From NCBI GenBank assembly GCA_019633425.1, contig WSUB01000048.1:62001-126000 (forward strand): a stretch of DNA of 64,000 nucleotides, in the 5' to 3' direction. The first letter of the stretch is position 1; each line of letters opens with the position of its first letter. This document shows, piece after piece, positions 11,749 to 21,709 of this stretch. Below the pieces are notes generated by a model, which did not search any database, was not told the DNA's origin, and saw only the letters and a program-made list of their open reading frames with translations. A program made the position numbers and the translations under genes. The stretch is from Tulasnella sp. 424. Its lineage: Eukaryota > Basidiomycota > Agaricomycetes > Cantharellales > Tulasnellaceae.

Positions 11749-13012
11749 GGACTATATCAGGTGGTACAAGCAAGCATTTCCCACTCAGGCGATTCTATTA
11801 TAGTCTGGCGTCGGGAAGAGCAATCACACGAGGTTCCAGAAAGGGTAGCATCCGAGGGGACAGCCACGCGCCTCGCGGTACATCAGAAAACACCGTCGTC
11901 CGAAAAGCCTCACAGAAAATCAAGAAAAGAGAGGCTTGATGCTCGAGAAACCAATCAGATCAAACACCGCCCGCAGGTAGAAATCTCTTTGAAACGCCGT
12001 TCTCCCCAATTCACCGGGGATTGCAAAGCGAGCCGGTATTTATAGAAATTCGAAGGAGTGGCGAGGCTCGAGGAATCAACAAATGACAATATAAGGTACC
12101 GCTTTAGGATATCGGCAAGGTGTATCTTGTGCGGCGCACTCTTTCGTTCCCTGATCGAACGCGGTGGGGGGTGAACAAAGGGAACTCCGGTGAAAAGAAG
12201 GGTCTTGCGGCAAACACAGGTTCTTAGACCTTGGACCGTTCACCGGTGGGGGATAGGGTGAACTTTGACACTGCGCAGCAGCTTGTACGTGCTGTGCAAG
12301 AGGCGAAGGCTGGTCTGTGAATTTGGGTGGCACGAGACGAGAGCTGCTGGACGCATTGTTCTGTCGAGGCCTGCAGGAGAAGGTCCAGAGTAGGGCGGAG
12401 GGGAGATTTGGCGGACCCTCAAAAGAAGTCATTCCAAAGTATAATATTTGAGAAAGAAGGCGAGCGTGATGGGGCGTCCGGAGAACCTTTAGCAAATTGA
12501 ATCTTCATCCGCCGCGGCGGAGCAGAGGATGGCATAAAGGGGACCTGCACTACAACCTCGACCAATCAAGCATTATCCGCGGTCGGGGAGGTGGCACTGA
12601 TGGCAAGGAGGCTTGAAAGCTTGTGGGTTTCCTGGAGAAAATCCATGATTAGGGAAGGCCGATTAGAACTTCAGATTTTGATTCCGCTTTCGAGGAAAGT
12701 TCGCCGCGAAAGGGAACAATCGTGATTCGCCACCCGCAGTATTCAAGGGATAGCCGATCCTCGCCCACTTACTCGGATGTCTGGACCGTAGGGCAAAGGA
12801 CGATCAGTACGCAGAAGTGGTAACCAGTGAGGAGTAGGCATGGCTGACGTAATCTGATTGACCCACGAACACCCACGTGCGGCAATCTTCGCTGGCTCGT
12901 CACCCGGCTCAACAAGCGGACAATTGAGAAAGTGGGTCTCATTTCCTGCCTAATACGGAGAAAATACCGACGTTTACTAACTTTGGTAAGTTATCCCAAC
13001 GACCTACAGATA
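11749..13012. other. Intergenic with one unassigned frame
   Basis: A Pro/Ser-rich frame on the minus strand (about 12435 down to 12076, starting 'MTSFEGPP') is the only open stretch. It has no recognisable domain and is not claimed as a gene. The last 100 bases are the 5' flank of the F-box gene at 13013. Confidence 0.3.
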
Positions 13013-14104
13013 ATGTCGTTTTTGGAATCTTGCCTCCGGCGCCGCCAAAAATCTGCGAGCCCTACGAAAAGTCTTCAAGATCTACCCGTCGAGATAGTGC
13101 TCAACGTATTAGAAGCGGCCGACTCTATCTCAACGTTACACTCCGCATCGGCCGTCTCAAGACATCTCCACGACGTAGCCAACTCCCTTTTATACCGCCA
13201 CATCGAAGTGCACCACGTCCACCGAGCGGTTTTCCTCCTCTCAACCCTGCTGGACAACCCAGAGCTCGGACGGTACATCAAGTCCTTCGACTGCTCGGTG
13301 TTACCATCGAGGTGCCGTCTAGCGGATTTCGTCGCCACGTCGTTTGATCTGCGGACGAACGAGCTTGTGGTTCGCGCGCTGCGGAAAGCGGTTGGCCTGA
13401 CGAGTTTGGTCGTTTCCGTCAACGTGTGCGATTTGGGTGCCGGTGGGTGGGTAACGTTGCTTCGAGGACCGATTGAGCTGCGCAAGTTAGTGTTGTGCGG
13501 GAGGACGCTTTCGTACTATGCAGAGGACGCGGTTCCTTCGACACGACAAGATTGGGCGAAGATGATCGCGGATGTGCTCAAAGCGCAACCCTCCATTACG
13601 GAGCTGGAGATCATGGGAGTCGAGCTACACGCCGTCCCCCGTTTGGGTCCTACCGACTTGCCCAATCTCCGCAAAATTACCGCCTCGTCCGCCGTTGCGC
13701 TTCAATTGGTCCTCGGAGGCGGGTCCCGGTCGCCCAGGTCGGTCACCCTCGGCGACGACATCACGATCCAACAAGTCCAAGACACCGTATTCGACCTCGT
13801 CCCAGACGGCGCGGCCGTAGAGGAGTTCACATGGCAAGGCCCAATGACGAAGAGGTTATCTGTTGGGGGGTGGGATCATGCGGATGTATTGGCGTTCCTA
13901 TCGCAGGTCGCAGTCAAATTCCCCCATGTGAGAAGTACCACACTCCCTATGAGTAAAGGGTCCTGGCAGAGGAAAGACGAGTATAGCGTGGAGTGGGTCC
14001 GAGTCTTACGGGAAGTCGCGGTAGAAGAAGACGACGAAGAGGATGGAGGAATGTTCGAAAACGACTTGAACCCGCTCGGTGTTACCCATCGTTGTTATCC
14101 GTGA
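13013..14104 (+). CDS. F-box protein, diverged single-exon member
   Basis: One exon of 363 residues from the ATG at 13013. An in-frame GTG at 12932 precedes it but is not needed. The F-box is at about residues 20-62 ('LQDLPVEIVLNVLEAA', then 'SRHLHDVANSLLYRHIE'). The C-terminal part shares the order of short motifs seen in the array copies: 'LKAQPSITELEI' and 'DLPNLRKITASSA', so it belongs to the same family although it has no intron. The C-terminus is acidic ('EEDDEEDGG'). Predicted SCF adaptor; substrate unknown. Intact. Confidence 0.75.
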   Translation: MSFLESCLRRRQKSASPTKSLQDLPVEIVLNVLEAADSISTLHSASAVSRHLHDVANSLLYRHIEVHHVHRAVFLLSTLLDNPELGRYIKSFDCSVLPSRCRLADFVATSFDLRTNELVVRALRKAVGLTSLVVSVNVCDLGAGGWVTLLRGPIELRKLVLCGRTLSYYAEDAVPSTRQDWAKMIADVLKAQPSITELEIMGVELHAVPRLGPTDLPNLRKITASSAVALQLVLGGGSRSPRSVTLGDDITIQQVQDTVFDLVPDGAAVEEFTWQGPMTKRLSVGGWDHADVLAFLSQVAVKFPHVRSTTLPMSKGSWQRKDEYSVEWVRVLREVAVEEDDEEDGGMFENDLNPLGVTHRCYP

Positions 14105-15269
14105 TACTCGGTGCGATGACGTTCTGTTGCTATCGAAGTACGTGCACCCCCTTTAGTTTCGCCACCTTGAGTCCGCTTTGTGGGTCACTGACTCCTTCCC
14201 TGGGACTTCATGTGTATTATGCGATCGTTCTAGCTTCGGGACTCGGTATCCACAAGCATCTGATCACTAAAGTTACACTCGCGGGGCAAGGTGAAGTGGC
14301 AAAAGCACGCTCCCTGTAGTGCTTTTTCCGCACTCGTTGTCCGATTGACCAGGATTGGGGGCTCATCAATCATGCAATTGAGCCGTAAGTGCACGGCAGC
14401 CAATCCTCACCGGCGTGTTTCGGCTAGCTACCAAAACCAGAATCTGAAATGTATACACCCAGAAACAGTAGCTGCCCTCCTTTTCCTTATTCTCTACTCT
14501 AAACCCTAAGGCTTTGCCCAAATCGAACGGGGCTAATCGTCAAAGGGGGGAGAGGCGCTGGAGGGGGGGATCCGCGCGATTGTTCCTCTTTTCCTCGAGG
14601 CTCGAGGCGGAGGTATTCGGCGGTTAAACTCCGGCGATGAGGAATGCCGATACCGGGCGCTTTATTGGCAGATCAAGCATTGCATCTGTGATTCGTTCCT
14701 CCCGATTCGCCCGATTCCTGGCTCAATTTCTCGTCACACGTACCACCCCTGATAAGGTGCATCGTTCAAAGACGAAAGGCTATACCGAAAAGGGATCTAT
14801 ATTAGAAGCCTTATTTACACGATGTACCTGATGATAAGCTTCGTTTGCTTAGCCTTATGGGAATGTCGGGGGGAGGAAGGGTTGCGTTTTGTGATGGGGT
14901 GAGGTTTGGGGGAGGGGGGTGAACAAAAAACATGCCGGGCGTGGTGGCCGAGTCAATTGCTTTGAAGGGGTGGATGGTGAGAGAACAAGTGGCGTTTCCG
15001 GTACTTCGGCAGCGTAACCGCATATGTAATTTGTTCGGCTTCAGGGCCCCAAATCAAGCCTCATTGGGCACGCACGGCCCAACGGTAGCCAATCGGGGCC
15101 TAAAATGTTGCGCTTGGCTTCACAAACGTATATATAAACTGAGACACGCTCACACCCCGTTGCAGCTTTCCATATCACCCCCCTGCCCCTTGTTCTCTCT
15201 CTCGCTATTTCTCTTTCGCTACTAGGCCCCGCCCCCCTCAACGGGCACGTAACTCTTACCGGCGGTTGC
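14105..15269. other. Intergenic with core promoter at its 3' end
   Basis: No gene recognised. The right end carries a TATA box (15129-15136) followed by a CT-rich stretch (about 15160-15235) typical of fungal transcription starts. Confidence 0.4.
15129..15136 (+). promoter_or_regulatory. TATA box of the DUF4499-like gene
   Basis: The sequence TATATAAA lies 134 bp upstream of the ATG at 15270 and is followed by a CT-rich tract. Confidence 0.5.
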
Positions 15270-15874
15270 ATGTCCACTGAGCGTGATCCTTTGAATGGAG
15301 GTTCGGATTGGTCGTCGGTAGGTCCTTTGTCTCTCTTTTTTGAGTCGGAGTTTTTCGTTTCGAACACCCTCCCCTAACTTTCAGGCGGACGACAGTGCAT
15401 TTCAAAAGCCTGTAAAGGTCGATGAATTCAAGTTCCCACTCACGGCTTGGCCGTTGATCCTGTTCGAAGCGGTGTTCGTGCCAATATCGTTTTTGAACAC
15501 CCCCACCACCATACGGATGAGGGAGACTATAGGCACGCAGTTTGTGTACCGGTTTTGGAAGGCAGTGTTGGTGATACACATCCTGGAGACGTCGTACATG
15601 CTCTATCTGTGCAGGAAGCATAAGACGAGTAGACGGATAGGGGTGAGTGTTTTGTGTCGTTTTCATCTCGGGTGGAGTTCTTTAGCGTCAGTCGTTAACC
15701 GCCGACGTGTTTCACGTTGCTTTTTCCTTTTTCGCGATGTGCGGTTTACAGAGCCTATACTGTGCAGGAGCGTTCATCGTCGGTTTCCCATTCATTATTC
15801 GCTTCCAAGCGTTGGCAAAGGCGGCAGAACGGAGGTTAGGACTAGGGCCATCGGGAAAGGGAACAAGTCCATGA
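15270..15874 (+). CDS. Small multi-pass membrane protein, DUF4499/TMEM254-like
   Basis: Exons 15270-15317, 15385-15642 and 15752-15874 with phase-0 introns of 67 and 109 nt; 142 residues. Three hydrophobic segments at about residues 40-58, 75-95 and 104-121 are separated by polar loops. 'IHILETSYMLYLCRKH' followed by a basic loop and an aromatic/glycine-rich last segment ('AGAFIVGFPF') resembles the small DUF4499 (TMEM254) membrane family, whose function is not established. The assignment rests on remembered family features and is tentative; the gene model itself is well supported by splice sites and phase. Confidence 0.6.
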
Positions 15875-17248
15875 CATTCACCTCAAGTCCTTCATGACAT
15901 CGACCTCGGTTTCGTGTATCGGGCGTTCTATGCTATCTCAACCATGATGGAACTTTTTTTTCTCTCTCAGTCTCGCTCGTCTCTGTTCATACGTGCATGC
16001 ATGTCCGTTGACCCGGTAGAGTCTGTTTTTTTCATCCTCATTACCCCTGTGTTGTTGTAATACCCGGGCCTGCACGCACATACGTTATCTGTCGTCATTT
16101 ATCCTGGTCCCATTTTTGTTTTTCCCTTCATTACCGCTCGCGGCGGGTGCCTGTGGTGTTATCAACTCCGTTGGGTACGTATCGGTCTCAGTCCTCGTGG
16201 TGCGGCTGTTCAATGAACGCCAGGTCTCTGGGCGAACTCGGTTCAATTACAACCAGCCACAAACTTTGTACGTCTTTTTTCTACCAGGTGATAGGTCAAG
16301 TATAACTTATCAGGTGGGATGATATACTCGTTTGTCCTCAACCTCCTTGGGCTCGGTGCATTATCTAACGCCCGCATCTTGTCGCCTATCTGTTCCACCA
16401 CAACGGCGGTTGCGGTTTGCGGACCGACGACGCCAACAATGTGGAGCGGGCAATCAGGGGGCGGGAGTGGGGGAACATGACAGGGGCGCTGAAGAACGGC
16501 CTTGGCGTTTTGATCAAATCAAAACGCAGGACGCTGCACTGCAACGCTTGTTCAGAGTCCGTTAGCCCTGAAAGGAGAGGCCTTGTGGATGAACAATTCT
16601 GCCTTTGTCCCCGTTCCCCCCCGTCCTAAAAAGGAAATTTACCCAGAGCCCATTATAATATTGCCCCGAGGAACCAAAATTCAGCCCTCACGTGGGCGTT
16701 GGATGATCCGTCGGTGATGTAAGGTCTCTTTTGTTTGGGCCCCGGCGGCGGGCGCGGGTGAACCACGCGGGCGGAAACCCGTTAACGTTATGGTTACCGT
16801 ATTCGGAAGTTCGGAACGGCGACCACCTCCCTTGCCCCTTTTACGCCAAGTGATGAGGAGCCCGAGGGCGGACCTGGGAGTCACTGTGACTTGGAGCCTT
16901 CTCGAGTTCGAAGGAGGTTCTTAAAAGACCAAATATAGTATATGGTATCAAATCCATCGGCACCGTCCAGAAAAGTCAATCACGGTCCTGGTGCGCCTCA
17001 CGAGCAAATATAACCAAGCGCGCTCCAATCTGAGTTCGAAATTCAACTGCTGAACTTAGGAACCCCCATCAGCAAAATCTATACGCAAATATAAAGTGCT
17101 AGACTGCAGAGTCATAGTAAGTTCACCTGAGAGATTACCAGCCGAATCATTCCTCAGGCAAAGTCTCATCCGTTTCTCTTTTTTCCCGGTCGTTGTCAGC
17201 GCTTTTTTTAGCCCGGTGTTCGAACTTTTTTGCTACTAATTCAAAGAG
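15875..17248. other. Intergenic; one short secreted-like frame
   Basis: T-rich downstream region of the DUF4499-like gene, then mixed sequence. A 53-codon ATG frame at 16319-16480 begins with a signal-peptide-like segment ('MIYSFVLNLLGLGALSNA') and ends in a Gly/Ser tail. It may be an exon of a spliced gene or chance. Nothing else supported. Confidence 0.25.
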
Positions 17249-18816
17249 ATGTCTACTACTGCCACATCCGCCTTCAGCAGCGGGAACCGTTCTTTTGGAG
17301 GCGATGTCCCGACGATGAGCACCTCGCACAATCCAACGGCTTCCTCAGACACGGTACTAGCACGAGAAGTGGATCCTTACTACCCTTCCAAATCCATCAG
17401 GGACGGGAACGTCGAGATGATGACAAACATCTGCGCTATGCCGCAATACAAGACGACCAGTCCAGAAGTGAGTTCTTGGGCCCAGTAGCTGTGTTTTTTC
17501 ACGTTTCCTTTTTCTCATTACATACAACGCCACCGTCACCTTCATTTCCAAACCTCATTTTTGCCCCCTCTGAATTTTGCTTGGTTGACCTTTGTATTTC
17601 CTATTTTTCTACAGGAGCTCCGCCTGTCTTGGTACATAAACGACAAACATGCAAAGGACATCAAAGAGGCGACGAGAATGGCGGGAGTTCATTCGAACGG
17701 GATGGCGATGCGGGAATGGGAGCAGGAACTGAGCTTGCTTGAGCCCGGTAAGCCTTTTACGTTCTAGTTGACCCCAAGGGTGATTCTAAATAAAGACCGA
17801 ATCCCATTTTCCCACTTTATCCTTTTTTAGACACCCCCGAACGCTCCCCTGCATCGTCTACTTCGTCGCTTGCTCCTACGCGTGCCGGGTCACCAGCTCT
17901 ATCAACTTCGAGTGGAAGTACCATCAAAGCTTCAAGGCTCCCGGGTAGCGGCGGTCGAAGTACGGATCACGATAATGCAAAGACTGAGGTTCGGCATCGC
18001 TCATACGATATATCTTCTTTTCCTTCAGCGACTCCCGCCGTTTCCGAATTCGGAACTCCAGTCCTCAAGTCGAGTGGTTTGCCAGGTTCGCTTTTCTTCC
18101 GTTTAGCATCGCTTGCTTTTGGCATCGCCACTAACCGACCTTTAAACATTTTAATTGACCGGGTGGGTTTTATTTGCCGAGCAGAGCCGAGCTCGTCACA
18201 AGCTTCTTCGTCGAAAGGAAAGGAGAAGGAAGCGCAACACACTCCAGGTGAGTAGGCTGTGCGCCGACGCACTAGTAATGAGCCCTAATCACAAGCTCGT
18301 CGAAAAGGAAAAGAGAAGAAAGCGCAAGTAACTCCAGGTGAATAAGGCTGCGCGCGGCCGAATAGTAACGTGCCTAATCACAAGCTTCGTTTGCTTGATA
18401 GTCAAGCGTTTCTCCTCCATGCCCCCTGGGACTCGTGAACCGTCCACCCCAGCAAACAACGTCACAGGTGGTCTTTGGGGTCGATCTGTATCTTTCTCTT
18501 CGACCTCGCCCGCGTCACTGATCCGTAAGTGTCCCCCGGACCACCATCTCACCCTCCTCTTACGCCGTCGTCTGACGCTAACCCACTCCCCATTCTTTTT
18601 CGTTGCTGTGCCCTGCACTTATTAGCTCCCAGTCCCGCTGCAGAGCGCTACCCGACCATCAACACCGCCGAAAGAGACTGGGAAGCAGCCGTCCGCGACG
18701 CTCGACTCAAGAAGGAACTGCTCGAACAAGCTCAAGCCGCTTACGAGGCCGCCGTTGCCTTCGAGAAAGCCAGGTTCCAAGCTTACTGCAACGTCAGGAC
18801 GAAACTCGATACGTGA
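17249..18816 (+). CDS. Unrecognised family, copy 2 (conserved C-terminal helical exon)
   Basis: Seven exons: 17249-17467, 17615-17747, 17831-18085, 18185-18247, 18296-18337, 18402-18524 and 18626-18816 (341 residues). The first intron is phase 0, all others phase 1. Like its paralogue at 9590-10865, it has a low-complexity N-terminus, the 'E|ELR' junction after exon 1, a 'NG...W' segment at the end of exon 2, a Ser/Thr/Pro-rich middle, and a last exon of exactly 191 nt encoding 'SPAAER', 'NTAE', 'WEAA', 'LEQAQA'. The last 63 residues are Ala/Glu/Lys/Arg-rich and should form a long helix or coiled coil. Exons 4 and 5 are a tandem duplication. No known domain; function unknown. Confidence 0.65.
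18197..18378 (+). repeat. Tandem duplication of an exon plus intron (two units of about 90 bp)
   Basis: Units 18197-18289 and 18290-18378 both run from 'cacaagct' through a short Lys/Glu-rich exon and its GT donor to 'cctaat'; the word 'cacaagct' follows again. Both exons are flanked by phase-1 introns, so the duplication keeps the frame. Confidence 0.75.
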
Positions 18817-21106
18817 AAAAAAGGGCCATGCCACCAGGAAAGTTGGTTGAAATCGATACGAAGTGATGGGGAACGGGTATTTTTTTGGGTACACTTCTTT
18901 GGTATATTTCTTGTACTTCAAAAGGTCGAATGACGGTGTACGTTCACGGGCCGAGATCCCCTTTGGAAGGGGGGATATAGCACGCCACAGGGAGTGCTTA
19001 GCCGTGTCAGGAGCACCAGGTGTATATGTAGGCTTGATTGTATATGTAGATACTCCTAAGAATTCCGTCTGCTATGGTTGTAGTATAATACCCCTATCGT
19101 CTATATGTAAATACTAGTGCAAAGATACCTGGATTGTCGTAAATATTTAGCGCCCGATTGTGCCGACCCCGGCAACCGTCGAAGACGGAGGCTTTTAACT
19201 ACCCCGGTCCTGGGTCTTTCCACCATCGACGCCGCTCACGAGGTTAGCCCTTTCCTCCATTGACATAGGAGTATGACATCACTTCTCAACTAGATCCAGT
19301 CGTCCCGCGAAGCTGGCGCCGCAATAGAGTCGGCGTCGCGAATGCACGCTGACTATTCAGACTATTCATACTCGATCGTCCGGCAAAACCCGAAATGGTG
19401 GACAACAGCCCCTTATTTCGAGAGATGCCGTTGTCCGCGATTCAGTTTTTCCCTCAAGCTCGGATTTTCTCGACTTTATATAGGTACATTAGGTATCGGG
19501 AACCGCTTGTTGTGTACGGACCACAAACCAATACGGCTCGTTCGCCCGCAATCCCCAAGGTGATCTTCACTTCAGGACCACACAACTTGATAACCCTCGT
19601 GCCTACTGTGATTGGTGTAGTTTCTGCATGTCGTCTATCTACCTGGGCAGGACGCTTCTCAGCTTTGCCCCTTCTTCAACTCTTTCGAGGATCGCACTAA
19701 CATGTTGCTTCTTGGTCTTAAGCCTGTCATGTCACGATATGTATCAGACTCGTTGCATCAAAACGGGTTAGAAGTAGTAAATCTTGGACAAGGTTTACTC
19801 TGACGCCGTAGACCCTAGCCCAGGCCAAATCAAGTTTACAATTAATTCCATCTTCTCCTTTTCGCAGCCTAGATCTCCGGAGATCCCCTTTGCTTCCAAC
19901 CCTGATACACTGCTCGTCACACTTCTATTCTTACCCTCAGATCGGCATCCTCCTCTGCGAAAGTAAGGCTGCTCACTGCGAGGCGTGGACCAGCGAGGCT
20001 TTTGCTTCGGCTGGCATGAAATAGTTGCGGAAGCAAGGAGGGCCGTGAAAGATCTAGACTCGGCGTTCGATCTCGAGGTTCGACTTCGCTTGTGCACCTC
20101 ACCAGCACTCTGTATGTAGCCCTAATTAAGCGAGAAGTGACGGACACCAAGATTTTCTAAAGAAGTACAATGCCAATCGAGTTATAAATGTCTCGCATTG
20201 ATGGGTATTTCTAACGTGCAACTGCTCGCGGTGGATCCTGGGCTTTTGGCTTGCAAACAAGAAGGGTGGGCTGCATAGGTACATGAAGGGTGCAAAACGA
20301 CCCCATGGTGGCCCACATTGACGCGGCCGGTTTCTTGTTTACCTTTGAAGGGCAAATATAGCGACTGTGTTAGCTTAGGAGATGACATACTACAGGCCGA
20401 AAGGGAGAGTGGCGCACTTTGCGGAGGAAACGGATGAGTGGCTCGGCCAGTGTTCACGAAATGTTTCCGCCGTGGGTGAACTGCTCTGCTTTGCCATTGG
20501 GCAGGTCGTCATCGTCGGCAACATTCCGCGTAGATCTTGGCAGACATGAAATAGGCAGGGAGGTTCTCCTGAGGTGGTTTCAGGCCTCGAGGGATAGTGG
20601 TATCTCGCGGGCATGACGGACGTATACAAATATAGAAATGATAACTGCCGAGCCCGTGTTGGCAACTTCTGCTTATCAACTCCCCAGCCTTTGGTTCCCC
20701 CGGTGGTCTCGGGGAAGTCGATTTTCAATTGACAGCGAGACACTTACCCATACATATCAGGTAAAGATTCGTTTTTCTCTCTGACTTTTTCCATGAAAAT
20801 TAAAGGATCAGGTGTCCCAGAATACTACCGGAGCTTGTTTATTGTTTAACGGGCCACCAGCTGGAGGCAGTTGTAAATTGCGTAAAGCTCCGCCTTTCCC
20901 GACGATTGTACGTTTTCGGGGACGCAGGCATAAGCGTATCCCTGCCCCCCTGGTCCAGAACTTTAAAGCGATACTTCACTCAAGGTCTCCATCAATCTAA
21001 CCAATAAATGTATAACAGACTCTAGCGAAGCCTTGTTAGCTACCTCAAGCACCCCGTACGTGAAATTTTGAAGCGATGTTGCGCGGTTTACATCCAACAT
21101 CCACAA
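18817..21106. other. Long intergenic region
   Basis: No gene I can support over 2.3 kb. Around 20400-20600 the minus strand has short fragments in different frames that look protein-like ('DDLPNGKAEQFTHGG') but no continuous model, so a decayed gene is possible. Confidence 0.35.
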
Positions 21107-21470
21107 CTACCGCCGACGCAGATCCACAGCTCGGTGTTCTCGTACAACGACACTGATCCATATAGCAAGGGCTTCACTAACAGCTTCTTCAGTGTCGGAG
21201 TATCGGCCCTGAGAGTGATAGTCTTTCCCGAGGGCTAGAAGCGTTAACGTTGCGGCTCTGCTGTTACCGGCATCAGCCGGATCATAAGAAACAGCTGCTG
21301 GTAGGACGCCTCCGCAGGATTGTATCTGTTCTGGTCGGTATAGAGGTATGCGAGGCTACGGGATGCGTGGCCGATACCGAGAGTATCTCCGATGCGAGAG
21401 TAGATGTTGTGAGCGGTGTTGAGACCGTCCTCGGCCTCTCGATGCCTCGACAGAGTGCGATAGGTATTCC
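21107..21470 (-). pseudogene. Detached 3' end of the kinase-TPR gene
   Basis: Directly past the 239-bp insertion, the minus strand resumes in TPR sequence ('NTYRTLSRHREAEDG', 'NIYSRIGDTLG') in the register expected if the insertion were absent. A later 1-nt frameshift near 21275 leads to a frame with 'LALGKDYHSQGRYSDTEEAV' and a stop at 21107. This is the original C-terminus, now separated from the main frame. Confidence 0.6.
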
Positions 21471-21709
21471 TGTTGAGCGATACTAAAGTACGAGTGCAGT
21501 AAAGTAAGAGCTAATGCATATTTTTAGACCGGCTAACATGTAAACAAAGGGAAAGCAAAAGACAATGGAGGTAGAGAGTATTACACATAGTAGAGAGGTC
21601 CAGTAGAGAGGAGACGGTAGCTAGAATACCATGCTAAGATAACTACACAAAAAGAAACACAGAGGAGAACTCGAAAGAATGGGATCGGAACGAACGGATA
21701 GCCACTTGA
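21471..21709. mobile_element. 239-bp insertion with 5-bp target duplication (solo-LTR-like)
   Basis: The insertion interrupts a TPR repeat and is flanked by a direct repeat ATTCC (21466-21470 and 21710-21714). On the plus strand it starts TGTTGAG, as many LTRs do, but ends CTTGA rather than CA. It has no coding capacity and no clear inverted termini. A non-standard intron is the alternative, but no GT donor joins the flanking TPR frames cleanly at the breakpoints. Confidence 0.45.

Noticed and set aside
11761..12045. 94-codon Lys/Arg/Glu-rich plus-strand frame
   Set aside because: Looks like chance low complexity; no start context, homology or splice support.
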